Shown here piece by piece: positions 18,794 through 27,637 of a stretch of 64,000 bases of DNA. Origin of the DNA: Leeia speluncae (lineage in GTDB: Bacteria > Pseudomonadota > Gammaproteobacteria > Burkholderiales > Leeiaceae); contig NZ_JAJBZT010000001.1 in assembly GCF_020564625.1 (NCBI RefSeq), positions 496,001 to 560,000 on the forward strand, read 5' to 3'. The position numbers were made by a program, and so were the translations under genes. The notes beneath the pieces are model-generated. The model saw only the letters and a program-made list of their open reading frames with translations, searched no databases and had not been told where the DNA came from. Position 1 is the first letter of the stretch, and each line of letters begins with the position of its first letter.

Positions 18794-20539
18794 ATGGCTC
18801 AAGCATTCCCTCAATCACTTTCCTCTATTTCTACTCGCTTTGGACAATTATCCAATCAGCGAAAAATAGGTATTATGGTAGCAATTGCTGCCGTATTTGC
18901 GTTGGTTATTGGTGTGTTGATGTGGAGTCAAACACCTTCTCAAAAAGTCCTTTTCAGTAATCTGTCTGACAAAGATAGCGGTGCGGTAATTGCTTCGCTA
19001 GAGCAGATGAATATCCCTTATACAATTGACTCTGGTAATGTCATCAAGGTACCGGAGGATCAGGTCTATAACGTTCGATTAAGATTAGCGACACAAGGGT
19101 TGCCTAAGAGTGGGCCGGCAGGCTTTGAGCTGTTAGATAATCAACGCCTAGGGGTGAGCCAGTTTGCTGAGCAGGTATCTTACCAGCGAGCTATTGAAGG
19201 TGAGTTAGCGAGGTCGATCGAGTCAATCGATGCGGTGGAAAGTGCAAGGGTACATTTAGCATTCCCGAAAAGCACCGTATTTGTACGTGAGCAGCAGAAA
19301 CCTTCTGCTTCTGTTTTGCTGAATGTGCGTGGCGGACGCATCTTGGACGATGCGCAAATTGCCGGTGTAATGCATTTGGTGGCTAGCAGTGTTCCAGACT
19401 TGCCTGTTCAAAATGTGACAATTGTCGACCAAAAAGGTAATTTACTTTCTAATGATGCAAACAGCACCGGTAGAAACCCGGGGTTAGATGCAAAGCAGTT
19501 AGAGTATGTACATCAGGTTGAATTAAGTTATACCAAGCGAATTGAAGATATTCTCGCCGCAGTATGGGGTAAGGATAATGTTAAGGCACAAGTTACCGCT
19601 CAGTTAGATTTTGCGCAAACTGAACAAACATCAGAAACCTACAAGCCAAACCCAACGCCTGCAGATGCCACTGTTCGTAGTCAGCAAACCGTAGAGACGC
19701 AAGGGGATAACGCAAATGGTGCATCAGGTGTGCCTGGTGCGCTGTCTAATCAACCACCAGGAGCAGCAACTGCGCCATTGGTTGCTCAAAATCAGCCAGG
19801 GACTACAACTGCTAGCACTGCTGCAACCAACCCAAATCTGAAGCACAGAGAAACAACCGTTAATTATGAGGTGGATAAGACCATTAGTCATACACTCTTG
19901 CCAACAGGTGTAGTGCGTAGGCTGTCGGTGGCAGTGGTGCTTAATTACAAACCGAAAGTTACAAACGGTCAGTCGACTTATGTGCCATTGACGAGTGCAG
20001 AAGTGGGGCAGGCGGAAAACCTTGTGCGCGAGGCAATGGGTTTTAATACACAACGTGGTGATACGCTGAATCTTGTAAACGCACAGTTTGCCGATTCTAT
20101 GCCGTTAGTAACGCCATCAATGATGGAAAAAATTACCACGGTGGCTAGCACCAACTGGTTGGATATTGCTAGGTACACAGTGGTTGGCTTGATTGTATTC
20201 TACTTGTTCTTTGGCGTACTTCGCCCAATTATGCGAGACCTTACTGGTGCAAGTAAGCGTTTCGAGCCGCAATTGGCGGGTGCAGGTGGGGCGGCAGCTG
20301 GTGCGGCTACTGGTGAGCCTGGTGCAGCCGGTGAAATGGTTGTCGGGGACGATGGTGTATTGGTTTCGGTCAGTGAGCATCAGCAATCCGCTGACGAGTT
20401 GAGGCAAAAAGCAGAAAACGAAGCAAGACTCGCGACCTACACGGAAAACTTGGCTACTATTAAACAAATGGCTAAAGAAGATCCTAGAGTGGTGGCTACC
20501 ATTATCCGTGAATGGATGTTGAAGGAGGAGTCGGCATGA
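18794..20539 (+). CDS. fliF: Flagellar MS-ring protein FliF
   Basis: A 581-residue inner-membrane protein that forms the MS ring of the flagellar basal body. There is an N-terminal membrane helix (about residues 26-45), two ring-building domains with the conserved PFDxGxxAxL-like periplasmic segments, and a second helix near residues 455-475. The cytoplasmic C-terminal tail ends with ATIIREWMLKEE, the FliG-binding region. A low-complexity Gly/Ala/Pro/Gln segment lies around residues 310-350. No good ribosome binding site sits directly before the ATG; an AGGA lies about 20 bases upstream. The last codons overlap the fliG start. Confidence 0.95.
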   Translation: MAQAFPQSLSSISTRFGQLSNQRKIGIMVAIAAVFALVIGVLMWSQTPSQKVLFSNLSDKDSGAVIASLEQMNIPYTIDSGNVIKVPEDQVYNVRLRLATQGLPKSGPAGFELLDNQRLGVSQFAEQVSYQRAIEGELARSIESIDAVESARVHLAFPKSTVFVREQQKPSASVLLNVRGGRILDDAQIAGVMHLVASSVPDLPVQNVTIVDQKGNLLSNDANSTGRNPGLDAKQLEYVHQVELSYTKRIEDILAAVWGKDNVKAQVTAQLDFAQTEQTSETYKPNPTPADATVRSQQTVETQGDNANGASGVPGALSNQPPGAATAPLVAQNQPGTTTASTAATNPNLKHRETTVNYEVDKTISHTLLPTGVVRRLSVAVVLNYKPKVTNGQSTYVPLTSAEVGQAENLVREAMGFNTQRGDTLNLVNAQFADSMPLVTPSMMEKITTVASTNWLDIARYTVVGLIVFYLFFGVLRPIMRDLTGASKRFEPQLAGAGGAAAGAATGEPGAAGEMVVGDDGVLVSVSEHQQSADELRQKAENEARLATYTENLATIKQMAKEDPRVVATIIREWMLKEESA

Positions 20540-21534
20540 GTGAAGAAGGTGTTCGACGTAGTGCCATTCTTTTAATGAGTCTTGGTGAAGAAGAGGCTGC
20601 TGAAGTTTTTAAGTATTTGGGCCCAAAAGAGGTTCAGAAGCTTGGTTTTGCGATGGCGGAAATGGATGGTGTCACGCAAGAAGAAGTAGAAGGTATTTTA
20701 AAAGAATTTAGAGCGTCGACATTAAACCGTGCAAATCTGGGGGCGGCAGACGAATATATTCGTTCTGTGCTGACTCGTGCACTAGGCACCGACAAAGCAG
20801 CAAACTTGCTCGATCGTATCTTGCAAGGTGGCGATAATAACGGGATTGAGAGTCTTAAGTGGATGGACTCCTCTTCCGTTGCTGAGTTGATTAAAAATGA
20901 GCACCCCCAGATTATTGCAACGATTCTAGTTCACTTAGAGCAAGATCAGGCAGCCGAAATTTTATCTTGTTTTACTGAGCGTTTAAGAAATGATGTCTTG
21001 CTACGGGTGGCGACTCTGGAGGGTGTTCAGCCTTCTGCATTGCGAGACCTGAATGAAGTATTGACTCAGTTACTTTCAGGTTCTGACAAGATTAAGAAGA
21101 GTGCACTGGGTGGTGTTAAGACCGCGGCAGAAATCCTTAACTTTATGGGGGCGGTGGTTGAAACTTCGGCTATTCAGGCTATTCGTGAGTACGACCCTGA
21201 GCTAGCTCAGAAAATTCAAGACAAAATGTTTGTCTTTGAGAATGTTATTGATATTGATGATCGCGGAATTCAATTGTTGCTTCGTGAAGTGCAGTCCGAC
21301 TCGCTCGTCTTGGCGCTAAAAGGTACAAGCCAAGCGTTGCGCGATAAAATTTTCAAAAACATGTCGCAACGTGCCGCTGAAATGTTGAGAGATGATTTTG
21401 AGGCAAAAGGGCCTGTACGGTTGTCTGAAGTTGAGGCTGAACAAAAAGAAATTCTTAAAGTGGTTCGCCGTTTAGCTGATGAAGGTCAAATTGTGCTAGG
21501 TGGTAAGGGCGGAGACGAAGGTCTTGTCGAATAG
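20536..21534 (+). CDS. fliG: Flagellar motor switch protein FliG
   Basis: A 332-residue rotor protein of the C-ring that couples MotA/B stator force to rotation and switching. The middle-domain EHPQ motif is present (NEHPQIIATILVHLE), and the C-terminal torque helix has the charged pattern expected (DDRGIQLLLREVQSDSL). The ATG at 20536 overlaps the fliF stop (ATGA) and has a strong GGAGG in front of it, so this is the start rather than the open frame further upstream. The 3' end overlaps fliH by 11 bases. Confidence 0.96.
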   Translation: MSEEGVRRSAILLMSLGEEEAAEVFKYLGPKEVQKLGFAMAEMDGVTQEEVEGILKEFRASTLNRANLGAADEYIRSVLTRALGTDKAANLLDRILQGGDNNGIESLKWMDSSSVAELIKNEHPQIIATILVHLEQDQAAEILSCFTERLRNDVLLRVATLEGVQPSALRDLNEVLTQLLSGSDKIKKSALGGVKTAAEILNFMGAVVETSAIQAIREYDPELAQKIQDKMFVFENVIDIDDRGIQLLLREVQSDSLVLALKGTSQALRDKIFKNMSQRAAEMLRDDFEAKGPVRLSEVEAEQKEILKVVRRLADEGQIVLGGKGGDEGLVE

Positions 21535-22219
21535 AGTCATTCCAGCTGAAATGCTGACTCAGTATCAAAGATGGGAAATGTCGCCTATTTTTGAGGGGGT
21601 GGCACCAGCCTCTCCACAACCGGTTGTGGAAGTGGAGGAGCTTGTTGCGGAGTCTATTGCGCCTGAATTGGTGGAGGATTCCTCAGTAGATCTTTCTGAG
21701 GAGTTAATCGAAGCGCAGAATTACCCCACGCCAGAAGAATTGGAGTCGATTCATCAAGCTGCATTTGAAGATGGCTACCAAGCGGGTCTCTCTCAAGCGC
21801 AAGATGAAATTACTGTGCTCAAATCTCAGCTCGAGTCTCTCATCGGACAGCTCGATTTTCAATTTAGCACGATGCAAATTCAATTGGCAGATGATTTGGT
21901 CGAGTTGTCGGTTCGGTTGGCAGAGCAAGTGCTAAGACAAACCTTAGTCGATGAGCCAGCTCGCTTAGGGCCGATTGTTCAAGAAGCGATCAGTGCATCT
22001 CCATTTCTGGGTACTAACCCACGTATTTTAATGCACCCTGATGATGTGCTGCTGCTACAAGACCGCTTAAATCTCACGTTGCCAGATGGCAGTAAATGGC
22101 AATTAATTCCTGATGGTCAAATTAATCGTGGAGATTGCCGATTATTGGCGGCCGAAGGTGAGGTTGATTTGTCCCTTGAGATTCGATGGAAGCGCGTTCT
22201 CGCTGCGCTTGGTCGATAA
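21524..22219 (+). CDS. fliH: Flagellar export regulator FliH
   Basis: About 231 residues. FliH binds and holds back the export ATPase FliI. The TTG at 21524 gives the typical FliH start MSNRVIPAEMLTQYQRWEM, so I prefer it over the open GTG at 21500. The middle (about residues 70-120) is a predicted coiled coil with Gln-rich heptads, followed by the V-ATPase E-subunit-like C-terminal domain. The N-terminal third is acidic and Pro-rich. The gene overlaps fliG by 11 bases and ends 6 bases before fliI. Confidence 0.9.
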   Translation: MSNRVIPAEMLTQYQRWEMSPIFEGVAPASPQPVVEVEELVAESIAPELVEDSSVDLSEELIEAQNYPTPEELESIHQAAFEDGYQAGLSQAQDEITVLKSQLESLIGQLDFQFSTMQIQLADDLVELSVRLAEQVLRQTLVDEPARLGPIVQEAISASPFLGTNPRILMHPDDVLLLQDRLNLTLPDGSKWQLIPDGQINRGDCRLLAAEGEVDLSLEIRWKRVLAALGR

Positions 22220-22225
22220 TCCCCA

Positions 22226-23629
22226 ATGCCTTACGAATTCTCTGATTTTAAATCTTACCTATCCCATTCAATGACGGCGCTGCAGGATGTTTCTCCGTGG
22301 CAGTCTTATGGTCGCCTAGTCAAAGCCTCTGGTTTGGTCTTGGAAGCCTCTGGTCTTCGCTTGCCTGTGGGGGCGAGTTGTATCGTAGAGGCGGGCGATC
22401 TTCGCATTGAAGCAGAGGTTGTGGGATTTTCGGGTGATCGCCTATTCTTGATGCCATTATCGGATGCCTACGGTTTGGAGGCCGGGGCCCGTGTCGTACC
22501 TGTAGAGGCATTAGGGCAGCATACTCCCACTTTTGGTAAGGCTTATCTTCGTGCCGCTTCCGCTGAAGATAAAGGGCGCCAGGTGCCAGTGGGTGAAGGG
22601 TTGCTTGGTCGGGTGTTGGATGGTGTTGGTCAGCCATTAGATGGTAAGGGTAAGCTAGATATTGAGCGAATGGTGTCATTAACCACGAAGCCATTTAACC
22701 CAATGGAACGAGCGCCTGTTCGGCAGGTGCTGGATGTTGGTGTGCGGGCAATTAACGCAATGCTGACTGTTGGGCAAGGGCAGCGATTGGGCTTGTTTGC
22801 GGGCTCTGGTGTCGGTAAGAGTGTCCTTTTGGGGATGATGGCTCGCTACACTGCAGCTGATCGAGTAGTGGTTGGTTTGATTGGTGAGCGCGGTCGTGAG
22901 GTAAAGGACTTTATTGAAAACATTCTCGGTGAAGTGGGGCTGCGACGATCTGTGGTGGTGGCCGCACCTGCGGATGCTCCGCCTTTAATGCGTCTGCATG
23001 GGGCGAGTTACGCAACGAGATTAGCCGAGTATTTTCGTGATCAAGGTCATAATGTACTTTTGATTATGGATTCCTTAACTCGTTATGCCATGGCGCAGCG
23101 TGAGATTGCACTAGCAATTGGCGAACCCCCGGCCACAAAGGGGTATCCTCCATCTGTATTTGCAAAATTGCCCCGCTTGGTTGAGCGTGCAGGGAATGGC
23201 TCTCCTGATTCTGGTTCGATTACCGCCTTTTACACTGTGCTATCTGAAGGGGATGATCAGCAAGATCCTATTGCCGATAGTGCTAGGGCGATTCTTGATG
23301 GTCACTTTGTCTTAACGCGGCAATTGGCTGATCAAGGGCATTATCCTGCAATTGATATTGAGCAGTCTATTAGTCGTGTGATGACTGATATTATCCAACC
23401 AGAAGAGTTGCAGCAGGTGCGACAATTTAAATATCTGTATTCGCGATATCAGCGAAATAGAGATTTAATTAATGTCGGCGCCTACGTACGTGGTTCAGAT
23501 CCTATTCTCGATCGTGCAATGGCACTCATTCCTTCAATGGATGCATTTTTGCGCCAAGATATTCATCAGCAAGAGAATTACTTGTCTGCTAGAGCGCATC
23601 TTGCTGCGTTATATAAGCAAATGGTGTAA
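22226..23629 (+). CDS. fliI: Flagellum-specific export ATPase FliI
   Basis: A 467-residue F1-beta-like ATPase that powers export of rod, hook and filament proteins. Walker [14 protein letters not shown] and the following [13 protein letters not shown] block are intact, as are the Walker B segment ([16 protein letters not shown]) and the [13 protein letters not shown] loop. The length is normal. The ATG at 22226 has no visible ribosome binding site and probably relies on coupling to fliH. It is the last recognisable flagellar gene here: no fliJ or fliK follows. Confidence 0.96.
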   Translation: MPYEFSDFKSYLSHSMTALQDVSPWQSYGRLVKASGLVLEASGLRLPVGASCIVEAGDLRIEAEVVGFSGDRLFLMPLSDAYGLEAGARVVPVEALGQHTPTFGKAYLRAASAEDKGRQVPVGEGLLGRVLDGVGQPLDGKGKLDIERMVSLTTKPFNPMERAPVRQVLDVGVRAINAMLTVGQGQRLGLFAGSGVGKSVLLGMMARYTAADRVVVGLIGERGREVKDFIENILGEVGLRRSVVVAAPADAPPLMRLHGASYATRLAEYFRDQGHNVLLIMDSLTRYAMAQREIALAIGEPPATKGYPPSVFAKLPRLVERAGNGSPDSGSITAFYTVLSEGDDQQDPIADSARAILDGHFVLTRQLADQGHYPAIDIEQSISRVMTDIIQPEELQQVRQFKYLYSRYQRNRDLINVGAYVRGSDPILDRAMALIPSMDAFLRQDIHQQENYLSARAHLAALYKQMV

Positions 23630-23690
23630 CGCAACAAGTGTTGAGTCTCCATTTCTGTCTATCGATCATTTACGACTTGGAAAGCAATTG

Positions 23691-24149
23691 ATGAAAAAGA
23701 TTTTCATATCACTTGGCGTGATATTGAGTACGGCTTTGCTGTTGTCTGCTTGTCATTCTGAAGACCCGAATTCTCCTGTTTCAATGCGTAAGCACGTATT
23801 TAAACAAATGCTTTCCTCAAAGGAAGTGTTGTTTAAAATAGCGAGTGGTCAAAAGGGTTTTGATGCAAAGTTGGCGTTGACTGAGGTGAATGCGCTAAAC
23901 GCACTTTCCGATCAGCCTTGGAAATACTTTAGTGAAGAGTTTAAATCTGCAGGAAATGGTGCAGCTAAAGATAATGTTTGGACGAACAAGGCATTGTTTC
24001 AGCAAAAAGTAACTGCATTTAAAGGGGCTGTTTCAAATATGAAGCAAGTGATGGCGGCAGATCGTGTGGATTTTGTTACCTTTAAAAAGGCATATCACGA
24101 CCTAGAAAATACCTGTGCCCAGTGCCATCAGCAATTTAGAGATTTTTGA
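23691..24149 (+). CDS. Lipoprotein class II cytochrome c (c'/c556-like)
   Basis: A 152-residue protein with a lipoprotein signal peptide (MKKIFIS...LLLSAC, lipid-modified Cys21) and a single C-terminal haem-binding motif CAQCH at residues 142-146. This placement, with a helical body before it, is the class II cytochrome c layout. A Met in the first helix (PVSMRKHVF) could be the sixth ligand, as in c556-type members. The mature protein should be a membrane-tethered periplasmic electron carrier or gas sensor. The frame is open further upstream into fliI, but the signal peptide fixes the start. It lies 61 bases after fliI, where fliJ is often found, and ends at its own terminator. Confidence 0.87.
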   Translation: MKKIFISLGVILSTALLLSACHSEDPNSPVSMRKHVFKQMLSSKEVLFKIASGQKGFDAKLALTEVNALNALSDQPWKYFSEEFKSAGNGAAKDNVWTNKALFQQKVTAFKGAVSNMKQVMAADRVDFVTFKKAYHDLENTCAQCHQQFRDF

Positions 24150-24165
24150 TAAAAAATATGCTATA

Positions 24166-24205
24166 AAAATAACCGTTTTTACTAGCTGGAAACGGTTATT
24201 TTTTT
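24166..24205 (+). terminator. Intrinsic terminator after the cytochrome gene
   Basis: Stem AAAAATAACCGTTT / AAACGGTTATTTTT with a T-run, 17 bases after the stop codon. Confidence 0.85.
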
Positions 24206-24220
24206 GGAGACTGTAAAAGA

Positions 24221-24248
24221 AAAAAGCCAGCTTTTCAGCTGGCTTTTT
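24221..24248 (-). terminator. Terminator of the tRNA-Ala/tRNA-Glu unit
   Basis: Perfect 12-bp stem AAAAAGCCAGCT / AGCTGGCTTTTT with a 4-base loop, just downstream of tRNA-Glu on its strand. Confidence 0.9.
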
Positions 24249-24251
24249 AAT

Positions 24252-24327
24252 TGGCGTCCCCACGGGGATTCGAACCCCGGTTACCGCCGTGAAAGGGCGA
24301 TGTCCTAGGCCTCTAGACGATGGGGAC
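24252..24327 (-). tRNA. tRNA-Glu (anticodon TTC)
   Basis: A full cloverleaf reads on the minus strand, beginning GTCCCCATCGTCTAGAGG, with anticodon loop CTTTCAC. The acceptor stem GTCCCCA pairs with TGGGGAC, and the encoded end is GCCA. It is nearly identical to E. coli tRNA-Glu. CCA is included in the coordinates. Confidence 0.97.
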
Positions 24328-24383
24328 AGTAACCTGTCTTCGTTAAAAAAAACTGATTTGAGGCATTCAGTTTTTTCCTCTTG

Positions 24384-24456
<73 letters not shown>

Positions 24457-24471
24457 TTGCGAAGAAACGAG

Positions 24472-24500
24472 ATTATGCATTAGCTAAAAGTTTTTGTAAA
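24472..24500 (-). promoter_or_regulatory. Promoter of the tRNA-Ala/tRNA-Glu unit
   Basis: Minus strand: TTTACA, 17-base spacer, CATAAT (each 5/6 to consensus), ending 15 bases before tRNA-Ala. It lies just after the hpt stop. Confidence 0.75.
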
Positions 24501-24515
24501 GAGGTATTTGAAAAA

Positions 24516-25070
24516 TTATAGACCTTTTACAGCGTAAATTCCTGGGGCGTTGCGCCAATACCCTTTGTAGTCCATGCCATATCCAAATAAGAAGCGATCT
24601 TGTACAGAAAGCCCAACAAAGTCAGCGTGTGCACCATCGGCTTTTCGATTGTGTTGTTTATCAATCAGCACCGCTACTTTTACGCTAGCAGCCCCTGCTG
24701 CTTGGCAGGATTTTACAATTTCAACTAGCGTGTTGCCTTCATCTAAAATATCGTCAATGACCAGAATGTTTCGACCGCTTAGGTCCGCTTTAGGAGGTAC
24801 TTTCCATAATAGTTTTCCACCACTTGTCTCATCTCCATAGCGTGTAGCATGGATATATTCATACTGTAGTGGAAAATTTAAATGGGTAAGTAACTGACCC
24901 GCGATGATCAGTCCACCGTTCATGACACAGAACACTATTGGGTTACTGTCTGCCATGTCTTCGGTAATTTTCTCCCCCATCTTTGCTATGGCTGCGTTGA
25001 TCTCCGCTTGTCCATGCAACAGGTCTGCTTCCGCCATTACTTGGCGTGCTTCATCGATTGAAAATGTCAT
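24516..25070 (-). CDS. hpt: Hypoxanthine-guanine phosphoribosyltransferase
   Basis: A 184-residue type I phosphoribosyltransferase for purine salvage that makes IMP or GMP from base and PRPP. The PRPP-binding motif is clear (ILVIDDILDEGNTL), and FLFGYGMDYKGYWRNAPGIY at the C-terminus is typical of the betaproteobacterial Hpt group rather than the E. coli form. The ribosome binding site before the ATG is weak. It stands alone, 72 bases from the DUF2325 gene on the same strand and followed by the tRNA pair with its own promoter. Confidence 0.93.
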   Translation of the reverse strand: MTFSIDEARQVMAEADLLHGQAEINAAIAKMGEKITEDMADSNPIVFCVMNGGLIIAGQLLTHLNFPLQYEYIHATRYGDETSGGKLLWKVPPKADLSGRNILVIDDILDEGNTLVEIVKSCQAAGAASVKVAVLIDKQHNRKADGAHADFVGLSVQDRFLFGYGMDYKGYWRNAPGIYAVKGL

Positions 25071-25142
25071 GATGGAAATTTCACAGAAAACTTCAATATC
25101 GTATTTTACTGGAAACTCCTACCCCTAATGCAAGGTTGTTTA

Positions 25143-25481
25143 TTAATTTTTCTTACGTGTTTGATTTGGGCACGTATCACATTGATTTTCTTTACACAGT
25201 CCTGCTTGTTGTAAACCTTCAAGGAGTGCACAAGTAGAGCGGCGGCAAGCGAGAATAGGGATCGACTTTTCTTGTGCAAGCATGCGGAAATGTCTCATCA
25301 CATTGTGGCCAACAAAGTCGGTAAATAGAATCAAAATGTCAGTATCTTTTGGTAAGCCTGGTAGCTTGCGCTGGTGAGAAGCGTTTCTCCCTGAAATATG
25401 TTTCAAAATACCTATTCCTTGATTGGCTAGTAAGCCTGGAATGTTTCCTAGTGTATCGGCACCAACTAATATTGCATTCAT
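25143..25481 (-). CDS. DUF2325 protein, probably iron-regulated
   Basis: A 112-residue protein matching the DUF2325 family: N-terminal ILVGADTLGNIPG, then ISGRNASHQRKLPGLP, then LILFTDFVGHNVM and CRRSTCALLEGLQQAG. The fold looks like a small Rossmann-type domain. The C-terminal tail carries a cysteine cluster, CKENQCDTCP, which together with the upstream cysteines could bind metal. No function is established that I know of. Translation signals are strong: AAGGAGG 8 bases before the ATG. The promoter is near consensus and carries a Fur box in its spacer, so expression should rise when iron is scarce. It is divergent from bcp. Confidence 0.88.
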   Translation of the reverse strand: MNAILVGADTLGNIPGLLANQGIGILKHISGRNASHQRKLPGLPKDTDILILFTDFVGHNVMRHFRMLAQEKSIPILACRRSTCALLEGLQQAGLCKENQCDTCPNQTRKKN

Positions 25482-25502
25482 TGAAAATCCTCCTTTTTAT
25501 TT

Positions 25503-25531
25503 ATTAAACGATAATCATTATCATTTGTCAA
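25503..25531 (-). promoter_or_regulatory. Near-consensus sigma-70 promoter of the DUF2325 gene
   Basis: Minus strand: TTGACA (25526-25531), 17-base spacer, TTTAAT (25503-25508). The -35 is perfect and the -10 is 5/6. The start of the gene is 22 bases further on, with a strong ribosome binding site between. Confidence 0.8.
25509..25523. promoter_or_regulatory. Fur box
   Basis: CGATAATCATTATCA matches the 7-1-7 Fur palindrome TGATAATnATTATCA at 13 of the 14 defined positions. It fills the spacer between the -35 and -10 elements of the DUF2325 promoter, so bound Fe-Fur would block RNA polymerase. Confidence 0.8.
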
Positions 25532-25627
25532 TTGATTATCACCAACTTTTCATGCGTTTGTACTTGCGGCTAGATTCAGAATGTACGATGCTTAAGGCAT
25601 GGGAACTGCTTTAAATAAGGTGCAAAA

Positions 25628-26092
25628 ATGATTGATGCAAATTTTGGTGAAATTAAATTGGCTGCGACTGGTGAAAAGTCGATTTCTCTCAATGATTTAA
25701 CAGGCCAATGGATCGTTCTTTATTTTTATCCAAAAGACAATACGCCGGGATGTTCAACAGAAGGAGAGAATTTTCGCGATTTACATCATGAGTTTGAATC
25801 GTTAGGTGCGGTTGTTTTGGGCGTGTCGAGAGATAGCATCAAGTCTCATGAAAACTTCAAGTCAAAAATGACTTTTCCTTTTGATTTATTGTCAGATTCT
25901 GAAGAATTGTTATGTAATGCTTTTACTGTCATCAAAATGAAAAACATGTATGGCAAACAGGTAAGAGGTATTGAGCGTAGTACTTTTATCATTTCTCCAT
26001 CTGGAGAAGTAGAAAAGGAGTGGCGAGGCGTCAAAGTTCCTGGGCATGTAAATGAGGTATTGGAGTTACTAAAAAATCTATCAGTTTCGTGA
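25628..26092 (+). CDS. bcp: Peroxiredoxin of the Bcp/PrxQ type
   Basis: A 154-residue thiol peroxidase that reduces hydrogen peroxide and organic peroxides. The peroxidatic Cys42 sits in the usual setting (YPKDNTPGCSTEG), and the Arg of the active site follows in GIERSTFII. The resolving cysteine that E. coli Bcp has five residues later is absent; Cys96 (ELLCNAF) is the only other one. An AAGG precedes the ATG. The gene is divergent from the Fur-controlled DUF2325 gene and is followed by the PhoH gene 35 bases later, probably in one transcript. Confidence 0.93.
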   Translation: MIDANFGEIKLAATGEKSISLNDLTGQWIVLYFYPKDNTPGCSTEGENFRDLHHEFESLGAVVLGVSRDSIKSHENFKSKMTFPFDLLSDSEELLCNAFTVIKMKNMYGKQVRGIERSTFIISPSGEVEKEWRGVKVPGHVNEVLELLKNLSVS

Positions 26093-26127
26093 CTGGTATT
26101 CAAAATCTCCTCTTGAAAGGTAAGAAT

Positions 26128-27549
26128 ATGGCTACCACAAGGAAGTCCAGCAAGAAAAAAAATGTAGATATTAAGCTGTTCGTTCTTGATACCAATGTCT
26201 TAATGCACGATCCAACCAGTCTTTATCGGTTCGATGAGCATGATATCTTTGTGCCAATGATGACGTTAGAGGAGTTGGATAACAACAAGAAAGGGATGTC
26301 TGAAGTTGCGAGAAATGCACGTCAGGCTAGTCGATTTCTTGATCAGATGGTTGGAAATGTAGAGCACATTCTCACTGAAGGTATTGCACTTTCAGAGCAT
26401 TCTCAAGGCGCGGCTTCAGGTAGGCTCTTTTTGCAAACAGAACCACTGGTTCCTGTTCAATCCATGACGATGTCGATTGGCAAGGCAGATAATTTAATTC
26501 TATCTGTTGTGCTGGCACTCAAGGAAAAGCATCCGACTAGACAAGTGATCCTTGTCTCGAAAGATATCAACATGCGGATTAAGGCTCGTGCAATGGGCCT
26601 TTCTGCTGAAGATTATTTCAATGATAAGGTACTTGAAGATACTGATCTGCTGTACACCGGCATGCGTGAACTCCCTGCTAACTTTTGGGAGACGCATGGT
26701 AAAGATATGTCTAGTTGGAAAGAGGGTAATCGTAGCTTTTATAAACTTAAAGGCCCAATTTGCAAAACATTGGTGGTCAATGAGTTTGTGTACCATCCAA
26801 ATGACGGGGGTGAGTTTGCAGCCATTGTGCGCGAGCAAAGTGGCTCTACTGCTGTCCTAGAAACGCTGACAGATTATTCTCATCAAAAGAATAATATCTG
26901 GGGGATTACAGCGCGAAATCGTGAGCAGAATTTTGCTTTGAATTTGCTCATGGATCCTGAGATTGATTTCATCACTTTACTGGGTCAAGCGGGAACAGGG
27001 AAAACCTTACTCACATTAGCGGCTGGTTTAGCGATGACATTAGAGAAGAAAATTTTCTCTGAAATTATCATGACCCGGGTGACGGTGCCAGTTGGTGAGG
27101 ATATTGGTTTCTTACCAGGTACTGAAGAAGAGAAAATGACCCCTTGGATGGGCGCGTTAGAAGATAACCTCGATGTGCTTAATAAGTCCGATCAAGATGC
27201 GGGTGAGTGGGGGCGTGCAGCTACTAGGGATTTAATTCGTGCAAGGATTAAAGTGAAATCTTTAAACTTTATGCGTGGACGAACATTTCTAAATAAGTTG
27301 GTCATTATCGATGAGGCGCAAAACTTAACTTCAAAACAAATGAAGACACTGATCACCCGTGCTGGTCCTGGCACTAAAGTGGTATGTCTTGGTAATATTG
27401 CTCAGATTGATACCCCGTACTTAACCGAGGGTAGTTCTGGCCTTACCTTTGTGGTGGATCGCTTTAAAGGATGGGCCCATTCTGGTCATATAACCTTGCA
27501 AAGAGGTGAAAGATCTCGTCTTGCGGATTACGCTGCTGAAGCACTGTGA
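26128..27549 (+). CDS. PhoH-family ATPase with N-terminal PIN domain
   Basis: About 473 residues. The N-terminal half has a PIN ribonuclease domain beginning KLFVLDTNVLMHDP (about residues 15-28), with further acids at LEELD and KADN and the late KDINMRIKA block. The C-terminal half is a PhoH-type ATPase with Walker A GQAGTGKT at about residues 285-293 and a VIIDEAQN Walker B. This is the PhoH2-like PIN-PhoH architecture, linked to RNA unwinding and cleavage. The frame is open from a GTG at 26089, but the ATG at 26128 has a good AAAGG and a typical lysine-rich start. A GC-rich hairpin follows the stop. Confidence 0.92.
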   Translation: MATTRKSSKKKNVDIKLFVLDTNVLMHDPTSLYRFDEHDIFVPMMTLEELDNNKKGMSEVARNARQASRFLDQMVGNVEHILTEGIALSEHSQGAASGRLFLQTEPLVPVQSMTMSIGKADNLILSVVLALKEKHPTRQVILVSKDINMRIKARAMGLSAEDYFNDKVLEDTDLLYTGMRELPANFWETHGKDMSSWKEGNRSFYKLKGPICKTLVVNEFVYHPNDGGEFAAIVREQSGSTAVLETLTDYSHQKNNIWGITARNREQNFALNLLMDPEIDFITLLGQAGTGKTLLTLAAGLAMTLEKKIFSEIIMTRVTVPVGEDIGFLPGTEEEKMTPWMGALEDNLDVLNKSDQDAGEWGRAATRDLIRARIKVKSLNFMRGRTFLNKLVIIDEAQNLTSKQMKTLITRAGPGTKVVCLGNIAQIDTPYLTEGSSGLTFVVDRFKGWAHSGHITLQRGERSRLADYAAEAL

Positions 27550-27576
27550 TTTTTTTCTTGTATAATGTGTAATTGT

Positions 27577-27604
27577 TTGGCCGGCCTTCGCCGGCCAATT
27601 CTTT
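27577..27604 (+). terminator. Probable terminator after the PhoH gene
   Basis: A perfect 9-bp GC-rich stem TTGGCCGGC / GCCGGCCAA with a 4-base loop, followed by TTCTTT. It lies 27 bases after the stop and before the ParA-like gene. A TATAAT at 27561-27566 just upstream has no clear -35. Confidence 0.7.
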
Positions 27605-27637
27605 GGATGAACAGACACTTCTGAACAGGTTGACGAG

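Noticed and set aside
23472-23690. Upstream extension of the cytochrome reading frame into fliI
   Set aside because: The lipoprotein signal peptide starting at 23691 fixes the start; the extension is fliI sequence in another frame.
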